Shown: positions 1 through 9,839, counted from the stretch's first letter. The stretch: 64,000 nt of DNA from Aegilops tauschii subsp. strangulata (GCF_002575655.3 NC_053039.3:222165622-222229621); one strand, 5' to 3'. Numbers and translations are program-made. Notes: generated by a model not told the origin, from the letters alone.

Positions 1-191
1 TATCGTCCGTTGTTGACTTTGGATCTTGTATCTTACCTTTGTGTTCATCGATCTAGCGCATGTGTGATCTATTCTTGTTGGTTGTGTGATTTCTCTCGTG
101 TTTCCCTCGTGTTTCCCCTCGTGTTCATCACGTTCCTCGTAGGGATCCACTCCTTTCGTGAAAGATTGGCCATCTAGGGTTCCGCCCTACA

Positions 192-404
192 TCACGGAGC
201 AGATTGGGTAGGCCGTGCAGATCCGTGCGCGGGGCGGGAAGGGCCGGCGTGGGCGTCGGCGCTGCGGCGACGGGTGACAAGAGGCGTCGTATCAAACCCG
301 GAGCTGCCGCCCATATCGACCCGCTCACGCTCGAGTGCGATAGAGAGCGCCAGCTCGTACTCGTCTTCGGAGCTACCGTCGGAGTGTCTGCCGGTTCTTG
401 ACAT
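192..404 (-). CDS. candidate first exon or short ORF, unknown protein (70 aa)
   Basis: The minus strand holds a 70-codon frame starting with MSRTGRHSDGSSEDEYELA. It begins with a polar, acidic Ser/Asp/Glu stretch and then becomes Arg/Pro/Ala-rich. Upstream (about 405-490) the minus strand reads like a plant 5' leader, with AAACCCTAG and CT-rich runs, which is why I favour the ATG at 404. No family is recognised. The frame ends at a TGA at 192, but a splice donor inside it would make it only a first exon. On the minus strand, bases 1-191 would lie downstream; they contain short repeats of the type ACACGAGGGAA and no recognisable exon. Bases 405-757 show no other gene. It may equally be part of a transposon. 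Confidence 0.25.
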   Translation of the reverse strand: MSRTGRHSDGSSEDEYELALSIALERERVDMGGSSGFDTTPLVTRRRSADAHAGPSRPAHGSARPTQSAP

Positions 405-757
405 GCTCGCCGACGCTAGGGATTGTACAGATTGGGGAAAGGGGAGCGTTGGGGAGCGGAGCGGAGCGAAGTGAGCTAGGGTTTGCTCCGGAGGGGGATT
501 TTGTGGGGTCGGGGTGGGTCAGCGGTGAGGCGGGCTGATGTGGAGGACATGTTTGGGCTCGATATGAGGGCTGCCGGTCAGCCTGGGCGTTTGTCCGCGG
601 TTTGAGAGCTCCGGTTGAGTCGGTTTTTTGTGACCGATCAGTGGCCGGACGACCTGCCCGGATATTTGAGACATGTCGGAAAAGGCAAAGGTATCCAGTA
701 TAGGATATCGATGAACGGAGGACAAGGAAAGGAGAGGTCCGGCCTTAAATGCTCTAA

Positions 758-1014
758 GGCCTCATTTGGTTCATACGGTAGAAATATCATATAGGAATCA
801 TTTAAAAAAAAGAATGAGATGACATATCTCAATTCCTACAAGAAAAAGACATGTCATTGGATGCATCGGATAAGAACTTTTACATTGAGTCTAAGCTAAT
901 TTTTTTTTTAAAATGTAAAATGTGGAGGTTTGACAGTTCTATATTATATGGTACGGAGGGAGTACATAGGAATAGGAATTCATTCATGCAAAGCAAAGGG
1001 CTCCAAATAAGGCC
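758..1014. mobile_element. Tourist-like MITE (PIF/Harbinger)
   Basis: The left end GGCCTCATTTGG and right end CCAAATAAGGCC are imperfect terminal inverted repeats. They are flanked by TAA at 755-757 and TAA at 1015-1017, the 3-bp target duplication typical of PIF/Harbinger. The 257-bp interior is AT-rich and non-coding. A Stowaway-like terminus (GGTACGGAGGGAGTA, 950-964) sits inside it, probably a remnant of a later insertion. Confidence 0.8.
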
Positions 1015-1017
1015 TAA

Positions 1018-1482
1018 ATTTTACAACCTCCGCTCGGAAATAGATGACGCTGTATAATATGTCTATCCTTTAGAATTTCTATAAAATTCATGCAAACCAA
1101 GCGAGGAATAAATTGTAAGATAAAAGTTTGCCAACCTACAGTTAAGTAGGCGGGGCGTAGACTTTTCTTATTTGAGTTGGATGCGGGGCGTAGATCGTCT
1201 CACGTAAGTGATGTGACTTGGGCCCACGTGTGAGTCACCTGACTCGGTTATGCGGATGCTTAAGTGAGTCGCTGTTATATTCTTTGTTTGCTTGGGTGGT
1301 GGTCTTGCCGCGTAGAGAGGAGGAATGGAATGTTTCTTGCGGGGCGGACATGCTGCCGTGGAGGAGGCATAAAAAGAAGACAAATGCGGTAAGCATCATG
1401 GACTGTTGAAAGTTGATGATCCTCCTATACTGCCTCACCTTGCCCTGGCTCCCAGCCCCAGGTGGTTGTTTCGTGTTGAGGA
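1018..1482. other. intergenic stretch, no supported gene
   Basis: Only short frames occur here. One minus-strand frame (1235-1486) has a hydrophobic run resembling a signal peptide but no upstream gene context or recognisable family, so I do not call it. Confidence 0.5.
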
Positions 1483-1491
1483 GCACTAAGA

Positions 1492-1908
1492 GGCTAAATT
1501 TCGTGTTTTGATTGTTTTCTAAAACTTAATCGAAATTTGACCTTAGTTTAAAAAAAATTCAGGATCTGACCCTTTTGCTATCGTCAGGGTCCATGACGGT
1601 AGGGTATAACAGCCAACCGCCAAGGTCCCTGGCGATAGGGTTGCATGCGTTATTACAAATTTTTCCTAAGTGTTGAACACAGTGCGTGCTCATGCCTACT
1701 GCCGAGTACCTTGGTGGTAGGGTTGTACAGGCTACCGCCAGTCTGTTTGGCGGTAGGGATATTTTCTACCGCTAAGGTCTCTGGCGATAGGCTGTTACAC
1801 CCTACCACTATGGAACCTGGAGGTAGCAAAAGGGTCAGGCCTCAATTTTTTTAAACTAGGGTTAGATCTTGATTAGGTTTAAAAAAAGTCAAAACACGAA
1901 ATTTTACC
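1492..1908. mobile_element. Mutator-type MITE with 9-bp target duplication
   Basis: The 417-bp element begins GGCTAAATTTCGTGTTTTGA. It ends with a sequence whose reverse complement is GGTAAAATTTCGTGTTTTGA, giving 20-bp terminal inverted repeats with two mismatches. Flanks are GCACTAAGA (1483-1491) and GCACTAGGA (1909-1917), a 9-bp duplication with one mismatch, as expected for MULEs. The interior repeats a CTACCGCC/GGCGGTAGGG-type motif in both orientations, giving strong fold-back potential. No coding capacity. Confidence 0.85.
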
Positions 1909-1917
1909 GCACTAGGA

Positions 1918-2660
1918 AAGTCAAGGCCAAGAAGGAGCAGCTGCCACCGGACCGGGTCGTCCAGTCCTTCCTGCCGATCTCCGGTGATGCGATGGAGAAG
2001 GGGAGGGGGGATTCATCTGTTATCGTTACTGCTGTTGCCGTCGTCCATGTCGCCGACGACTTCCACGGAGGCAGTACCTACAGAGTCGGCAGAACATTCG
2101 TCTTGAGCCTCCCCTCGTGGTGGCATAGGAGCGGAGAGCTGTCTGTCTGTCGTGGGCAGGCACGACATGCCGCCATGTTTGGCTTGGCTGCACGTCTGAA
2201 CTGAATCCCGGCGAGTAGTGGGTGCATTTTAACGTTGACTCCAAAGTCCAAACCCAACCCAGGTCGCAGCATTGGATCATTCCTTTCATGCTGGCTTGGG
2301 GTGGGTCACGTCAGTTCAGTTAGGCCAAGCCGCCAAGGTCAGGAAGACCAGGTCCTCGTGCCCGACCACCAGGAGGACAGACGACGGGTCCATCCATCTC
2401 CGTGGTGCCGGCGCCCTCTGACTTGGCCTTCCCTTCTCATACGACCGCTACCATCAGATCTGATGATGTGATCGGAGCAGCGTAATAACAGTACCACGGC
2501 AGCAGATGGACAGGGCTCGCGCCATCACACGGTATAAGCATGGCCCAGCCCCAACCCAATCCGTTCCATTTACAGCTCAACGCAGGAGCACAGGAGGCTA
2601 CCTGTGACCAACAACACTATGCTGCCACTTGTGATCACAGGGCTAGCTTGTGCTGCTCTG
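1918..2660. other. intergenic stretch, no supported gene
   Basis: The plus strand is open through 2204 with a Lys/Glu-rich start, but that frame begins inside the upstream MITE and matches nothing I recognise. Codon use and flanks give no splice or promoter support. Confidence 0.4.
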
Positions 2661-2669
2661 CTGATTAAT

Positions 2670-2708
2670 TCCTCCGTCTTATAATATAAAAACGTTTTTG
2701 ACACTAGA
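2670..2708. mobile_element. Stowaway MITE remnant (one half)
   Basis: CTCCGTCTTATAATATAAAA followed by ACGTTTTTGACACTAG matches one arm of the common Triticeae Stowaway consensus. The complementary arm is not present nearby, so this is a truncated copy. Confidence 0.55.
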
Positions 2709-2767
2709 TTGATGTAGACACGGAATGTAGGGCATGCAATGGCAACAAGCTTACAGGACAGGAACTT

Positions 2768-2975
2768 CTCAGGTGATAATGATGACACTTGCGACTCCTC
2801 GGCGGATACCTATCTTTTTTGCAGCTCCATGTTTCATGTCGGTGGCCAGGTTGGCCGGTGGTGCCCATGCTATGAGTTGGATTGTATCCGTTTTAGTCCG
2901 GTTTACCATCAATTAAGCAATTTTTATTTGTTCTTAATCAATAAAAATGACAAATTTTTTGCCTCATTAAAAAAA
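2768..2975 (+). mobile_element. 5'-truncated LINE 3' tail with poly(A) and 15-bp TSD
   Basis: ACAGGACAGGAACTT occurs at 2753-2767 and again at 2976-2990, a perfect 15-bp duplication. The 208 bp between end in ATTAAAAAAA. The 3' part, with AATCAATAAAAATGACAAA and then TTTGCCTCA, looks like the 3' UTR of grass LINEs. This is the signature of target-primed reverse transcription with severe 5' truncation. Removing the insert and one TSD restores a continuous flank. Confidence 0.85.
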
Positions 2976-3104
2976 ACAGGACAGGAACTTGTCCCACATC
3001 ATTCCTCCATGCTACTCCTTCATCTCATCCAATCTCTATTTTGCAAAGCTAGTAGGTAAGAGAAAAGAAAGATGCAACGCGCTTCTTTTATTTCATAACA
3101 AAGA

Positions 3105-3733
3105 CCAAAGCCAGTAAAAAAAACTAAGTTAAAAAGCTACTCCCTGTCCTTTTCTATGGCTACTCCTAGTAGGGAGTAACTGATTGGACACTTCTAAAGG
3201 TTTTACTTGGCCGTAAAAGAAGAAAAACGACGGAAATTGACAATGGCTCCTAGGTGCATATGCACCCATTGTCTAAATACACATCCAAATTTGCTCCAAC
3301 AGCTGCCCTAATATAGGTCGAGAGCGGTGGCGAGCATATTGGGGTCGGCGGCGGGGTGGAAGGAGCCGGCCATGGCACGCACCAGCCGGCCGGCGGATCC
3401 GAGGGTTTTCTGGCCACATGCATGGGTCCGGAAGCAGCCTCACGATTTTTGGGCAGCCGTCGAAGTGCCCCAAATTTGCCGCCAGGAGCCTATTTTTAGG
3501 GCTGCCCAAAATAAAATTTATAAAAAAATTAGGATTCTAAGAGGCCCTTTTTTAGGCCCTTCGTGCATTGCCCCAAAATATGGCTGCTGTTGGAGATGCT
3601 CAAGATCAAAGCCGGTAAAAGAAACCTAAGTCAAAAAATCAGTCATTTTCTGGACAAGATCAAACGGCTGTGAAGGTTGATTGGACACTTCCAAAGCTCA
3701 TACTTGGCCGCAAAAGAAGAAAAACGACCGAAT
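3105..3733 (+). repeat. diverged direct repeats flanking a fold-back element
   Basis: The segment at 3105-3238 and the segment at 3603-3733 are about three-quarters similar. Shared landmarks are CAAAGCC[AG]GTAAAA, GATTGGACACTTC and ACTTGGCCG[TC]AAAAGAAG. They lie downstream of the ROH1-like gene with about 370 bp between them, so they look like an old local duplication. Confidence 0.65.
3293..3596. mobile_element. probable fold-back MITE
   Basis: The left side has GCTCCAACAGCTGCCCTAAT. The right side has ATGGCTGCTGTTGGAGATGC, whose reverse complement starts GCATCTCCAACAGCAGCC. These arms resemble the GAGCATCTCCAACAG termini of common grass MITEs. No clean target duplication is visible, so class and exact ends are uncertain. 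Confidence 0.5.
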
Positions 3734-4435
3734 GGTATCATGTCTCAAACATGCATTTCCTATGCTCAATCCACAGGTATTCACCTCCTCCTACGGACTT
3801 TCACCCTTTTCAGCAGCATGGCAACATTCAGCAAGGAGGAATATACGTATTTGCTGCGGAACATGGGACGAAATATATAATATCTCCAAATCATATGGAG
3901 TACTATAATTTACAATACTCCTACATTACCAGGCCTAGAACAGCTGAACATGTATATGCACGACTTCCTCTTACAATGTCAGCGCTCTTCGGAACTTTGG
4001 AACGCAGTAAAAATGTTTCAGTTCCAGCAGGAACGGATACAGACAATCTCACACCCCCAATGTGCATGTGTAATTACAGAACAAAGCATTTTTCGTAACC
4101 ATGAGAGGGATCAAACTGACCTTAGTGAGCTCTGGAACATAAACTCAACGACAAATTAGCCGTTGACGCACACAACTAACCAAAAATTTGGCAACATATA
4201 TACCAAAAGGCATGGTAGAAAACAAAAATTAACATGGGAGAACCAAGCAGCCATCTTTAACATCATGGTGGCCCCTTTCTAATCCCCTTCCTTCCTTTAC
4301 ATGAAGATGAAGACGAAGGCACGTACGTACGTATTTGCACTTAAAAATACGATTTGGAACACAAACAAGCAAACCAAGAAGAAGAAAGCTACCTACGCCC
4401 ACCAAATTGCCCGATCAATGGAGAGATGGGATGAA
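3734..4435. other. 3' flank of the ROH1-like gene, no further gene
   Basis: This AT-rich stretch downstream of the minus-strand ROH1-like stop codon probably includes its 3' UTR. A plus-strand frame of 142 codons (3670-4098) has no recognisable domain and is not called. Confidence 0.5.
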
Positions 4436-5662
4436 TCAATCAGCATTGTGCATGGAGGAATCGAGGCCCTCCACGCGGCTGCGCACGATGCGGTGGAACA
4501 CCTCCCGCACCTGCTTCTCCAGCGGCTCCAGCCCTTCCCTCATGGCCGCGCACACGGCGGAGAGTTCCGCTGCGGCCTCCCGCAGGTCGGCCTCCCTGTC
4601 CCCGAAGAGCGGGATGGGGGCCGCGTCAATGGCGTCGGCGAGCTTCTGTGTGGCTTTCTCGAGCACGTAGATTTCCTTGAGCAGGCCGCAGCAGGAGCGC
4701 CTCTCCTTGCGCTTCCCCTCCTCGGCCAGGCGTTCTTGCAGGGTGAGGAGAGGCGGCGCCCAGGGGAATGCGGCGCGCGCTGGCGCCACGGGCAGGTGGT
4801 GCGCCAGGAGCGCGCTGGAGCGGTCCGGGCACGGGACGGCGGCGACGAGCGCCCACGCCGTGAAGTGGAGTATGCAGCCCATGGCGTAGACCGGCGCCAC
4901 GAGCCCCCCCTCGTGCGCGCGCGGCGCGGTCAGCCCGGCCCCGATGGCCTGCAGCTGCCGCGACGCCGACCACGCGCGGGACACGCTCCAGGAGAGGGAG
5001 CGGAAATGGGACGCCGATGAGGCGGCGGAGGAGCCGGTGGCCGAGCCGCGCGACGGGGACGCGCGAGCGCGGCCGAAGGAGCGGTTGCGGTGGGAGGCGA
5101 GGAAGGAGGCGACGCCCCCGCTGGCGGCGGCCGTGGTGTCATCAACGAGCAGGACGGAGAGGTCGGAGACGGCCTTGCGGGCGCGGCGGAGCTGGCCCTC
5201 GTGGATCTCCCCGGGCGCGAGCAGCACGGAGGCGGCGATGTCGGCGAGGCGCTCGAGGCGGCGCACCTGGTCGACGCCGTCACGGGCCGCGTTGCAGACG
5301 TCGAGCGCCTTGACGGCCCTCTCGTGGAACTCGGCGACGAGCCGCTCGGCCGCGGCCGGCAGCGCCCCGCGGCGGCGCGCCTGCGCCAGCACGACCCGGA
5401 ACTCCTCCTGGCAGAGGATGAAGGCCTCGAGGAGGCGGCGGATCCAGGCGACGGAGAGGATCTCCTCCTGCGCGGGCACTCCCTCGGCCGCCTCCGCGGG
5501 CAGCAGGTCCCCAAGGTTGGCTGCCAGGTGGCGCTGGAAGACCTCGAGGTCGGCCTCCTCGCCCGACGCCATGGCCGTGTGGTCGCGGCGGAGCGAGAGG
5601 AGCGAGCCGAAGGAGAAGGGCGACGGGGAGGCCGACGCCCCCTGGTAGTCCGTCACCGGCAT
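4436..5662 (-). CDS. ROH1/BYPASS1-like protein (DUF793 family), single exon, 408 aa
   Basis: This is an intact 408-codon frame with plant-gene GC content. It starts MPVTDYQGASA and soon reads FGSLLSLRRD, an N terminus I recognise from the ROH1/BPS1-like (DUF793) family. Residues 37-175 are mostly helical, with LEVFQRHLAANL and then the EEILSVAWIRRLLEAFILCQEEF core. Residues 180-235 are a Ser/Arg-rich linker. Residues 257-277 form a hydrophobic segment, and the C-terminal helical part (305-400) includes GLLKEIYVLEK. Family members are plant-specific: ROH1 binds exocyst EXO70 subunits, and BYPASS1 limits a root-derived mobile signal. The role here is inferred only. Length is normal for the family and no lesion is visible. 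The ATG at 5662 is chosen because it gives the family N terminus. It is the only clearly intact gene in the window. Confidence 0.92.
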   Translation of the reverse strand: MPVTDYQGASASPSPFSFGSLLSLRRDHTAMASGEEADLEVFQRHLAANLGDLLPAEAAEGVPAQEEILSVAWIRRLLEAFILCQEEFRVVLAQARRRGALPAAAERLVAEFHERAVKALDVCNAARDGVDQVRRLERLADIAASVLLAPGEIHEGQLRRARKAVSDLSVLLVDDTTAAASGGVASFLASHRNRSFGRARASPSRGSATGSSAASSASHFRSLSWSVSRAWSASRQLQAIGAGLTAPRAHEGGLVAPVYAMGCILHFTAWALVAAVPCPDRSSALLAHHLPVAPARAAFPWAPPLLTLQERLAEEGKRKERRSCCGLLKEIYVLEKATQKLADAIDAAPIPLFGDREADLREAAAELSAVCAAMREGLEPLEKQVREVFHRIVRSRVEGLDSSMHNAD

Positions 5663-5835
5663 GGCCTCCGGCGAGGTCGCCGGCCGGGGGCGGGGCGGAT
5701 CTCGCGCGCGCGCGGGCGTCCGGGCTTAGCGGGCTAGCGGGCGCGGGGCCCGGCGCATCTGTCGCGGCGACGGGGAGGGAATGGAATGGGAATGGGGAAT
5801 GTGACAATGGAAGCGAAGTGGGAAGGGAGGATGGA

Positions 5836-5847
5836 GTTTTATATGAA
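5836..5847 (-). promoter_or_regulatory. TATA box of the ROH1-like gene
   Basis: On the minus strand the sequence reads CTTCATATAAAACTCC about 175 bp upstream of the ROH1-like ATG, which would put transcription start near 5810. The leader between is GC-rich with no upstream ATG in a good context that I noticed. Confidence 0.6.
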
Positions 5848-5899
5848 GGCGTGAGATTAGGGGGTTCCCTACTTTAAATGGATTGTTAAATTAAATTAG

Positions 5900-7433
5900 C
5901 AGTGTTTAATAATGAGCTTGTTTTTGGGAGGCTGGGATGGCAGGGGTGCGCTAATCATGAAATGCTTCCACTTATTTATAGGCTGGGGAATTCCCATTCT
6001 TTTGTGCCTGGGATGTTTTCTACTGTACGCCTTCTTTTGGGTTGTTTTACCACAAAGTCCTTACCGGTGTTAGTGTTTATATTGCTTTTCATAGTAATAA
6101 TCGCATGTTTTTAGCATGGCTTTTGGATTTCCATGCTTTGCAAAAAAAGCAGTTAAGCAACGGGATGCCAATCTCATTGCTGTCCATACCATACTCAGCT
6201 TCGCACAAACAATTTCTGAGCATTCCCAACGAGCAACGTAGAAGCAGTGAGCGCGAGCACGGGGGGCCCATGGACATGGGGCAGCGGAACGCGCCGGGGA
6301 GAACGCACGCTCTGCCACGTGGGACTCATCGCCGACCCGGTCCGCTCCGGGCTGCCCCTCGCTGCACTGCACGGGAATGTTCACCTTTCCACAGGCCAGC
6401 AAGCACCCCGGCCATGTCCACCAGCGAAGGTCGCGGCGAGCATGTCCGGTCGTTGGTCCGCGCGTTGAGTTGACCAGCGAATCCCCGTCCACGACGGGTG
6501 GGACAGTTATGTCGGTTGGAGTTGTCGCTTGCTTGCCGGGCCCCGCGTACCGGTGACGCCAGCCTTTTTTTAGAAGCAGATCGAGCTGGCAGATGATTCG
6601 CATTCTAGTAATGTTCACAGTTTCTTTTTGCTAGTGGCTGGGGCGCCACCTGGTGGCGCCACCTATGCGGCAATGTGCGCACTAATCAAACTGACACACT
6701 TATTAACGTGTTGACAATCCAAACGAGCAAGAGTGGCTAAAAATATAATACACAGAATCGAACTGCAGCAGAAGAGTGTTCATTCATAAAGCAAAGCAAG
6801 CGAAGTAGTTTCATCGATGCTAATAGATCTATATTAATAGAGGTGACAATCTTACAAGTGGATAGTTGGATGACTGATCACAGAAAGACATCCAACTGTT
6901 CAAGTCAAGGTTTAGCTTTCTCCGAAAGGTGGGCGATCTCCAAAAGAGGTAGAGTTCCTCGGATCATCACAACACAAGCATACCAAGTCTTAGTGAGAAA
7001 CTAAACACGATACATGGATCATATGTACATGCAGTAGCTGGGGTCGACAGTGGTGCGTCAAGAGACGATGCACAGTTGCATCACTGGCTCACTAAGCTGC
7101 TCCTATTGCCATTTAATCAATCAACCGGTCTACCATCGAGACAGACCTCACCACCGTGAAGTACTGGCATACTCAAGAGGAGGGCACCTCCCCAGGAAGC
7201 CGAAACCTAGACATCAGCACAACCATGTTGGACCTTGTACTGCCTGTACAATGAAAAGAACATTATGATTTTCCAAAGCAAGAGTTTCCAAGAATAGGAA
7301 AATAAATTTTACATCAATTTCCTCTCAGATTCTGAAGACCTCCCTAAATCAGAAGAAGAAATCAAGTAGATGTACCTAACACACACAGATACATGAAGAT
7401 AGGGTTGATAGATTGTGAATCAGTAGCTAACGT
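5900..7433. other. upstream region of the ROH1-like gene; no supported gene
   Basis: A 182-codon minus-strand frame (6070-6618) has no recognisable domain and atypical composition, so it is not called. From about 6670 the sequence is AT-rich. The part near 7240-7433 is likely 3' UTR of the terminal exon at 7434-7542. Confidence 0.4.
6642..6660. repeat. perfect GC-rich palindrome
   Basis: GGCGCCACC and GGTGGCGCC are separated by a single T, giving 9-bp arms. It could form a small cruciform or be a paired binding site; no function is known. Confidence 0.6.
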
Positions 7434-7542
7434 CTAACCATCTTGGAACACTGTCCCCCATGGTGTCCAGCCACCACCCTTCAGCAATTCATCAAATGGC
7501 AGCCGCTTTTTAAATGGTACTGTGTAACTAAAATCGACAATC
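7434..7542 (-). CDS. terminal exon of an unidentified gene
   Basis: On the minus strand a clean acceptor (TTTGCAG, ending at 7543) is followed by 35 codons and a TAG stop at 7434-7436. The peptide begins IVDFSYTVPFKKRLPFDE and ends GGGWTPWGTVFQDG, a Gly/Trp-rich C terminus that looks conserved rather than random. The first base completes a codon from the previous exon. Downstream is AT-rich 3' UTR-like sequence. I do not recognise the family. Upstream exons should lie at higher coordinates on the minus strand, but none could be joined with confidence. It may belong to the CCCH gene fragment at 9265-9390 or to a separate, broken gene. Confidence 0.45.
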
Positions 7543-7599
7543 CTGCAAACAAAATTGCAGAGACAAAAAAAATCTTGGCAAACTCACATGCAATTTGTA

Positions 7600-8480
7600 T
7601 TTGATGTTTAGTTAGTTTGCAAATTTAGAGCCTAATGACAGCAGTTTTATTCTTCAGAAAAAAAAACAACGACAGAGGCAAGGTCATACATGTGCGCGTG
7701 AAGACTTGTCTTTGTAGCCTGATTTGGTCATGCGAGTATGACACTTGTGTGAGTTCCAAACTTCTTTCACTCCTCGACTCATCGTCATGAGTTGCAAACT
7801 TGTATTTGCACTGATGTACTTTATGAAATAGGTACATATATATTACATGACAGGTTAGCAAAATCATGTTTTGTTCATTTCCTATTTGAAACAAAAAATT
7901 GTAGTGATCCTCTGCCCCATGAAGTTTCCTCAAAATAAGGGGAGAGTATACATTAAAATAGCTGCCAACTAAGGAATACACATAATACAAATGAGGAAGA
8001 TATCAAGAAACAGTAACATCGCAAAATCTGGTAGGTTTTGCATTCATTTGTTCAAACTCATTGCGTACTCCTGCTGTAAATTTTAGAAGCCAATTGCAAG
8101 ACTACAAACTGTATATTAACTCCTCTCTAAACAATGTTTTCTCTGCAGTTTGATCGTTAGTTTTCTTCAGGAAACAATAGGGAACGATCTTGTTGGAAAT
8201 ATATTATGGTGAAATAAAACCATGTAAGCTATCTCCAGCTGGACCAAGCATCTGCTATGTCGGATGTCGTTAGACCATATAAACATAAAAGGTAAACTGA
8301 ACCAACTAACCAATATTCTGCAGTAACTACTAAATTCATGATTTGCAATCTAGTAATATTACTCCAGATCAGTAGTAAACTTACCTTCCTGATCAGTGTC
8401 ACCTCCAGATCCACGACAATCACAGGTCCCATCCTCTTTATTCCCACGAGAATCACAGCTAGCCAGTCTTGTCAGAGTGA
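7600..8480. other. probable intronic or intergenic sequence
   Basis: AT-rich sequence between minus-strand exon candidates. One donor-like GTAAGT follows CAGGAAG near 8380 on the minus strand, ending a short open stretch (about 8384-8500) continuous with the eroded bHLH 3' part. Nothing else is supported. Confidence 0.35.
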
Positions 8481-8485
8481 CCTCC

Positions 8486-8820
8486 TTATAAGATCCAGCA
8501 GCCCATCTCCCTCTGCATCTACATACAAAACTCGAATCAATCAGCTGGAATTGGTGACTTAACAGATGATCTAGCTGAAGAAGAAGATGAATTCATCCAT
8601 GTTTGCCGGTGAAGTGAGTCCATGGATGGAATCATTGGTACCTCGGAGCAGGAGGCGTGTATGGCGAAGTCGTTGAAGCAGTCGACGATGCACTGCTGGA
8701 TGTCGAGGGACAGTGTGTCCAGGGTGCTCACCATCGACAGCAGTAGCCCCGGCTTGGCGGCGCAGTAGATCTCCACCCGGGTGTCCTCCTCCTTGCACTC
8801 CACCTCAAACTTCAAGCACA
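8486..8820 (-). pseudogene. bHLH transcription factor fragment, C-terminal ACT-like domain exons
   Basis: Exon A (8642-8820) encodes KFEVECKEEDTRVEIY, then CAAKPGLLLSMVSTLDTL, then DIQQCIVDCFNDFAIHASCSE. This is the C-terminal ACT-like dimerisation domain of plant bHLH factors of the SCREAM/ICE and bHLH93 type. It ends with a donor (GAG then GTACCA). An acceptor before 8518 opens exon B with MQREM in phase, as in intact relatives, but the frame then stops at a TAA (8486-8488) after 10 codons. Further on, in other frames, the DNA still resembles the expected IKEALLR...GY tail, so indels have eroded it. No bHLH domain exon is visible upstream. A transcribed chimera cannot be excluded. Confidence 0.65.
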
Positions 8821-9264
8821 CTCAGTCGGTCGCTGATCACCATTTTAAGCTACATCAGCAATGGCGCTCTGCTCCATTGGCGACTAATGTTTGTGAACGT
8901 GCATATGGAGCCCTGAGCAGTGGCGTTCGCAAATAAAACAACTGGAGAATGCTTTCCCTGAGATGTGCAATCTAGTTCTGCAGATTTTCGGATAGAAGCA
9001 GCAGCAGCAATATAAGGGCTCAGCTGAATCAGCTACTATAACGAACAAACAGATCTCGATTGAAACCGTCGAATTTACCGGCACCGAGCAGAGCAGAGCT
9101 CAGTCGCTTGTCATAAACTAAGACGAAATTGTGCGCGCACACGAGCGCAACTCGAATCGTAGACCAGAGGAGAAGGAGGCCCCGGTCAGATCAAAACCGA
9201 ATGGACGGCCCTTGCCGTTCGGCGGCGCATCAGCTCGCGAAGAGAGAGGGAGGTGCAGGGGTAC

Positions 9265-9390
9265 CTTCTTGCAGGTCAACGGGGAGCGCGAGGTAGTAGA
9301 TGCAGTCGGTGCTCCGGCGGCGGCGTAGCTCCTCCTCGTCGACCGGCGCGTGCGGCGTTCTGCCTCCAGTCTTCGCGGCGAGTGGGTCTG
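9265..9390 (-). pseudogene. CCCH zinc-finger protein first exon, frameshifted
   Basis: The minus strand reads EEELRRRRSTDCIYYLA, matching the start of plant CCCH proteins whose first finger begins DCVYFLASPLTCKKG. After YYLA the expected SPLTCKK is encoded exactly, but one frame over. An extra base in the CTCGCGC stretch (9286-9290) shifts the frame. A GT donor follows the AAGAAG at 9264-9263, where the family has an exon boundary. Upstream, the ATG in GTCCATGGAC is also out of frame with this exon, or an acceptor (CTCTCAG) precedes it. The next exon, carrying the remaining Cys/His of the finger, was not found. Confidence 0.55.
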
Positions 9391-9839
9391 AGAGAGAGAG
9401 AGGGAGGGAGAGAGGGGTCCATGGACAACCGAACGGCCATTGCCGCCGCCAGAATGAGCCGCCGATGCGCCGCTTTCGTTGTTCCCATGCCGGAGCCGGC
9501 TTGACCTTGTCGATGACAGTCGGGATTTTTTTGTGCACGCGCCCCTAAGGACCGGCTTTCGGGAGCCCAGTCGTTGTCATTGAATCCTTGAATCGATCTG
9601 AAAAACCAAGCATCAAATCTCGTCGTTGCATACACACGACAAGAAACCCTAACCTCGTCGCGTCGAGGAGCTGGCAGGAATCTACGCCGGAGCTCCGTCT
9701 AATCTGTCTCCACGAACGAACTTGAGGAGGACCGGAGCCCGGAAGATTGACTCGAAAAAGTGCCGCCCTTGTGAGAACCAAAACCCTACCTATCTACCTC
9801 TCTCTCTTGCACGCACACACAAAAAAACCACTCGTCTCC

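Noticed and set aside
1235..1486. 83-codon minus-strand frame with a signal-peptide-like hydrophobic run
   Set aside because: The hydrophobic run is not N-terminal, there is no leader-like upstream sequence, and the frame starts at the edge of the Mutator-type MITE duplication.
4944..5737. Long plus-strand frames opposite the ROH1-like gene
   Set aside because: They are antisense shadows of a GC-rich coding sequence; the minus-strand product matches a known family.
6070..6618. 182-codon minus-strand frame upstream of the ROH1-like gene
   Set aside because: No recognisable domain, mixed GC-rich and AT-rich halves, no splice or promoter support.
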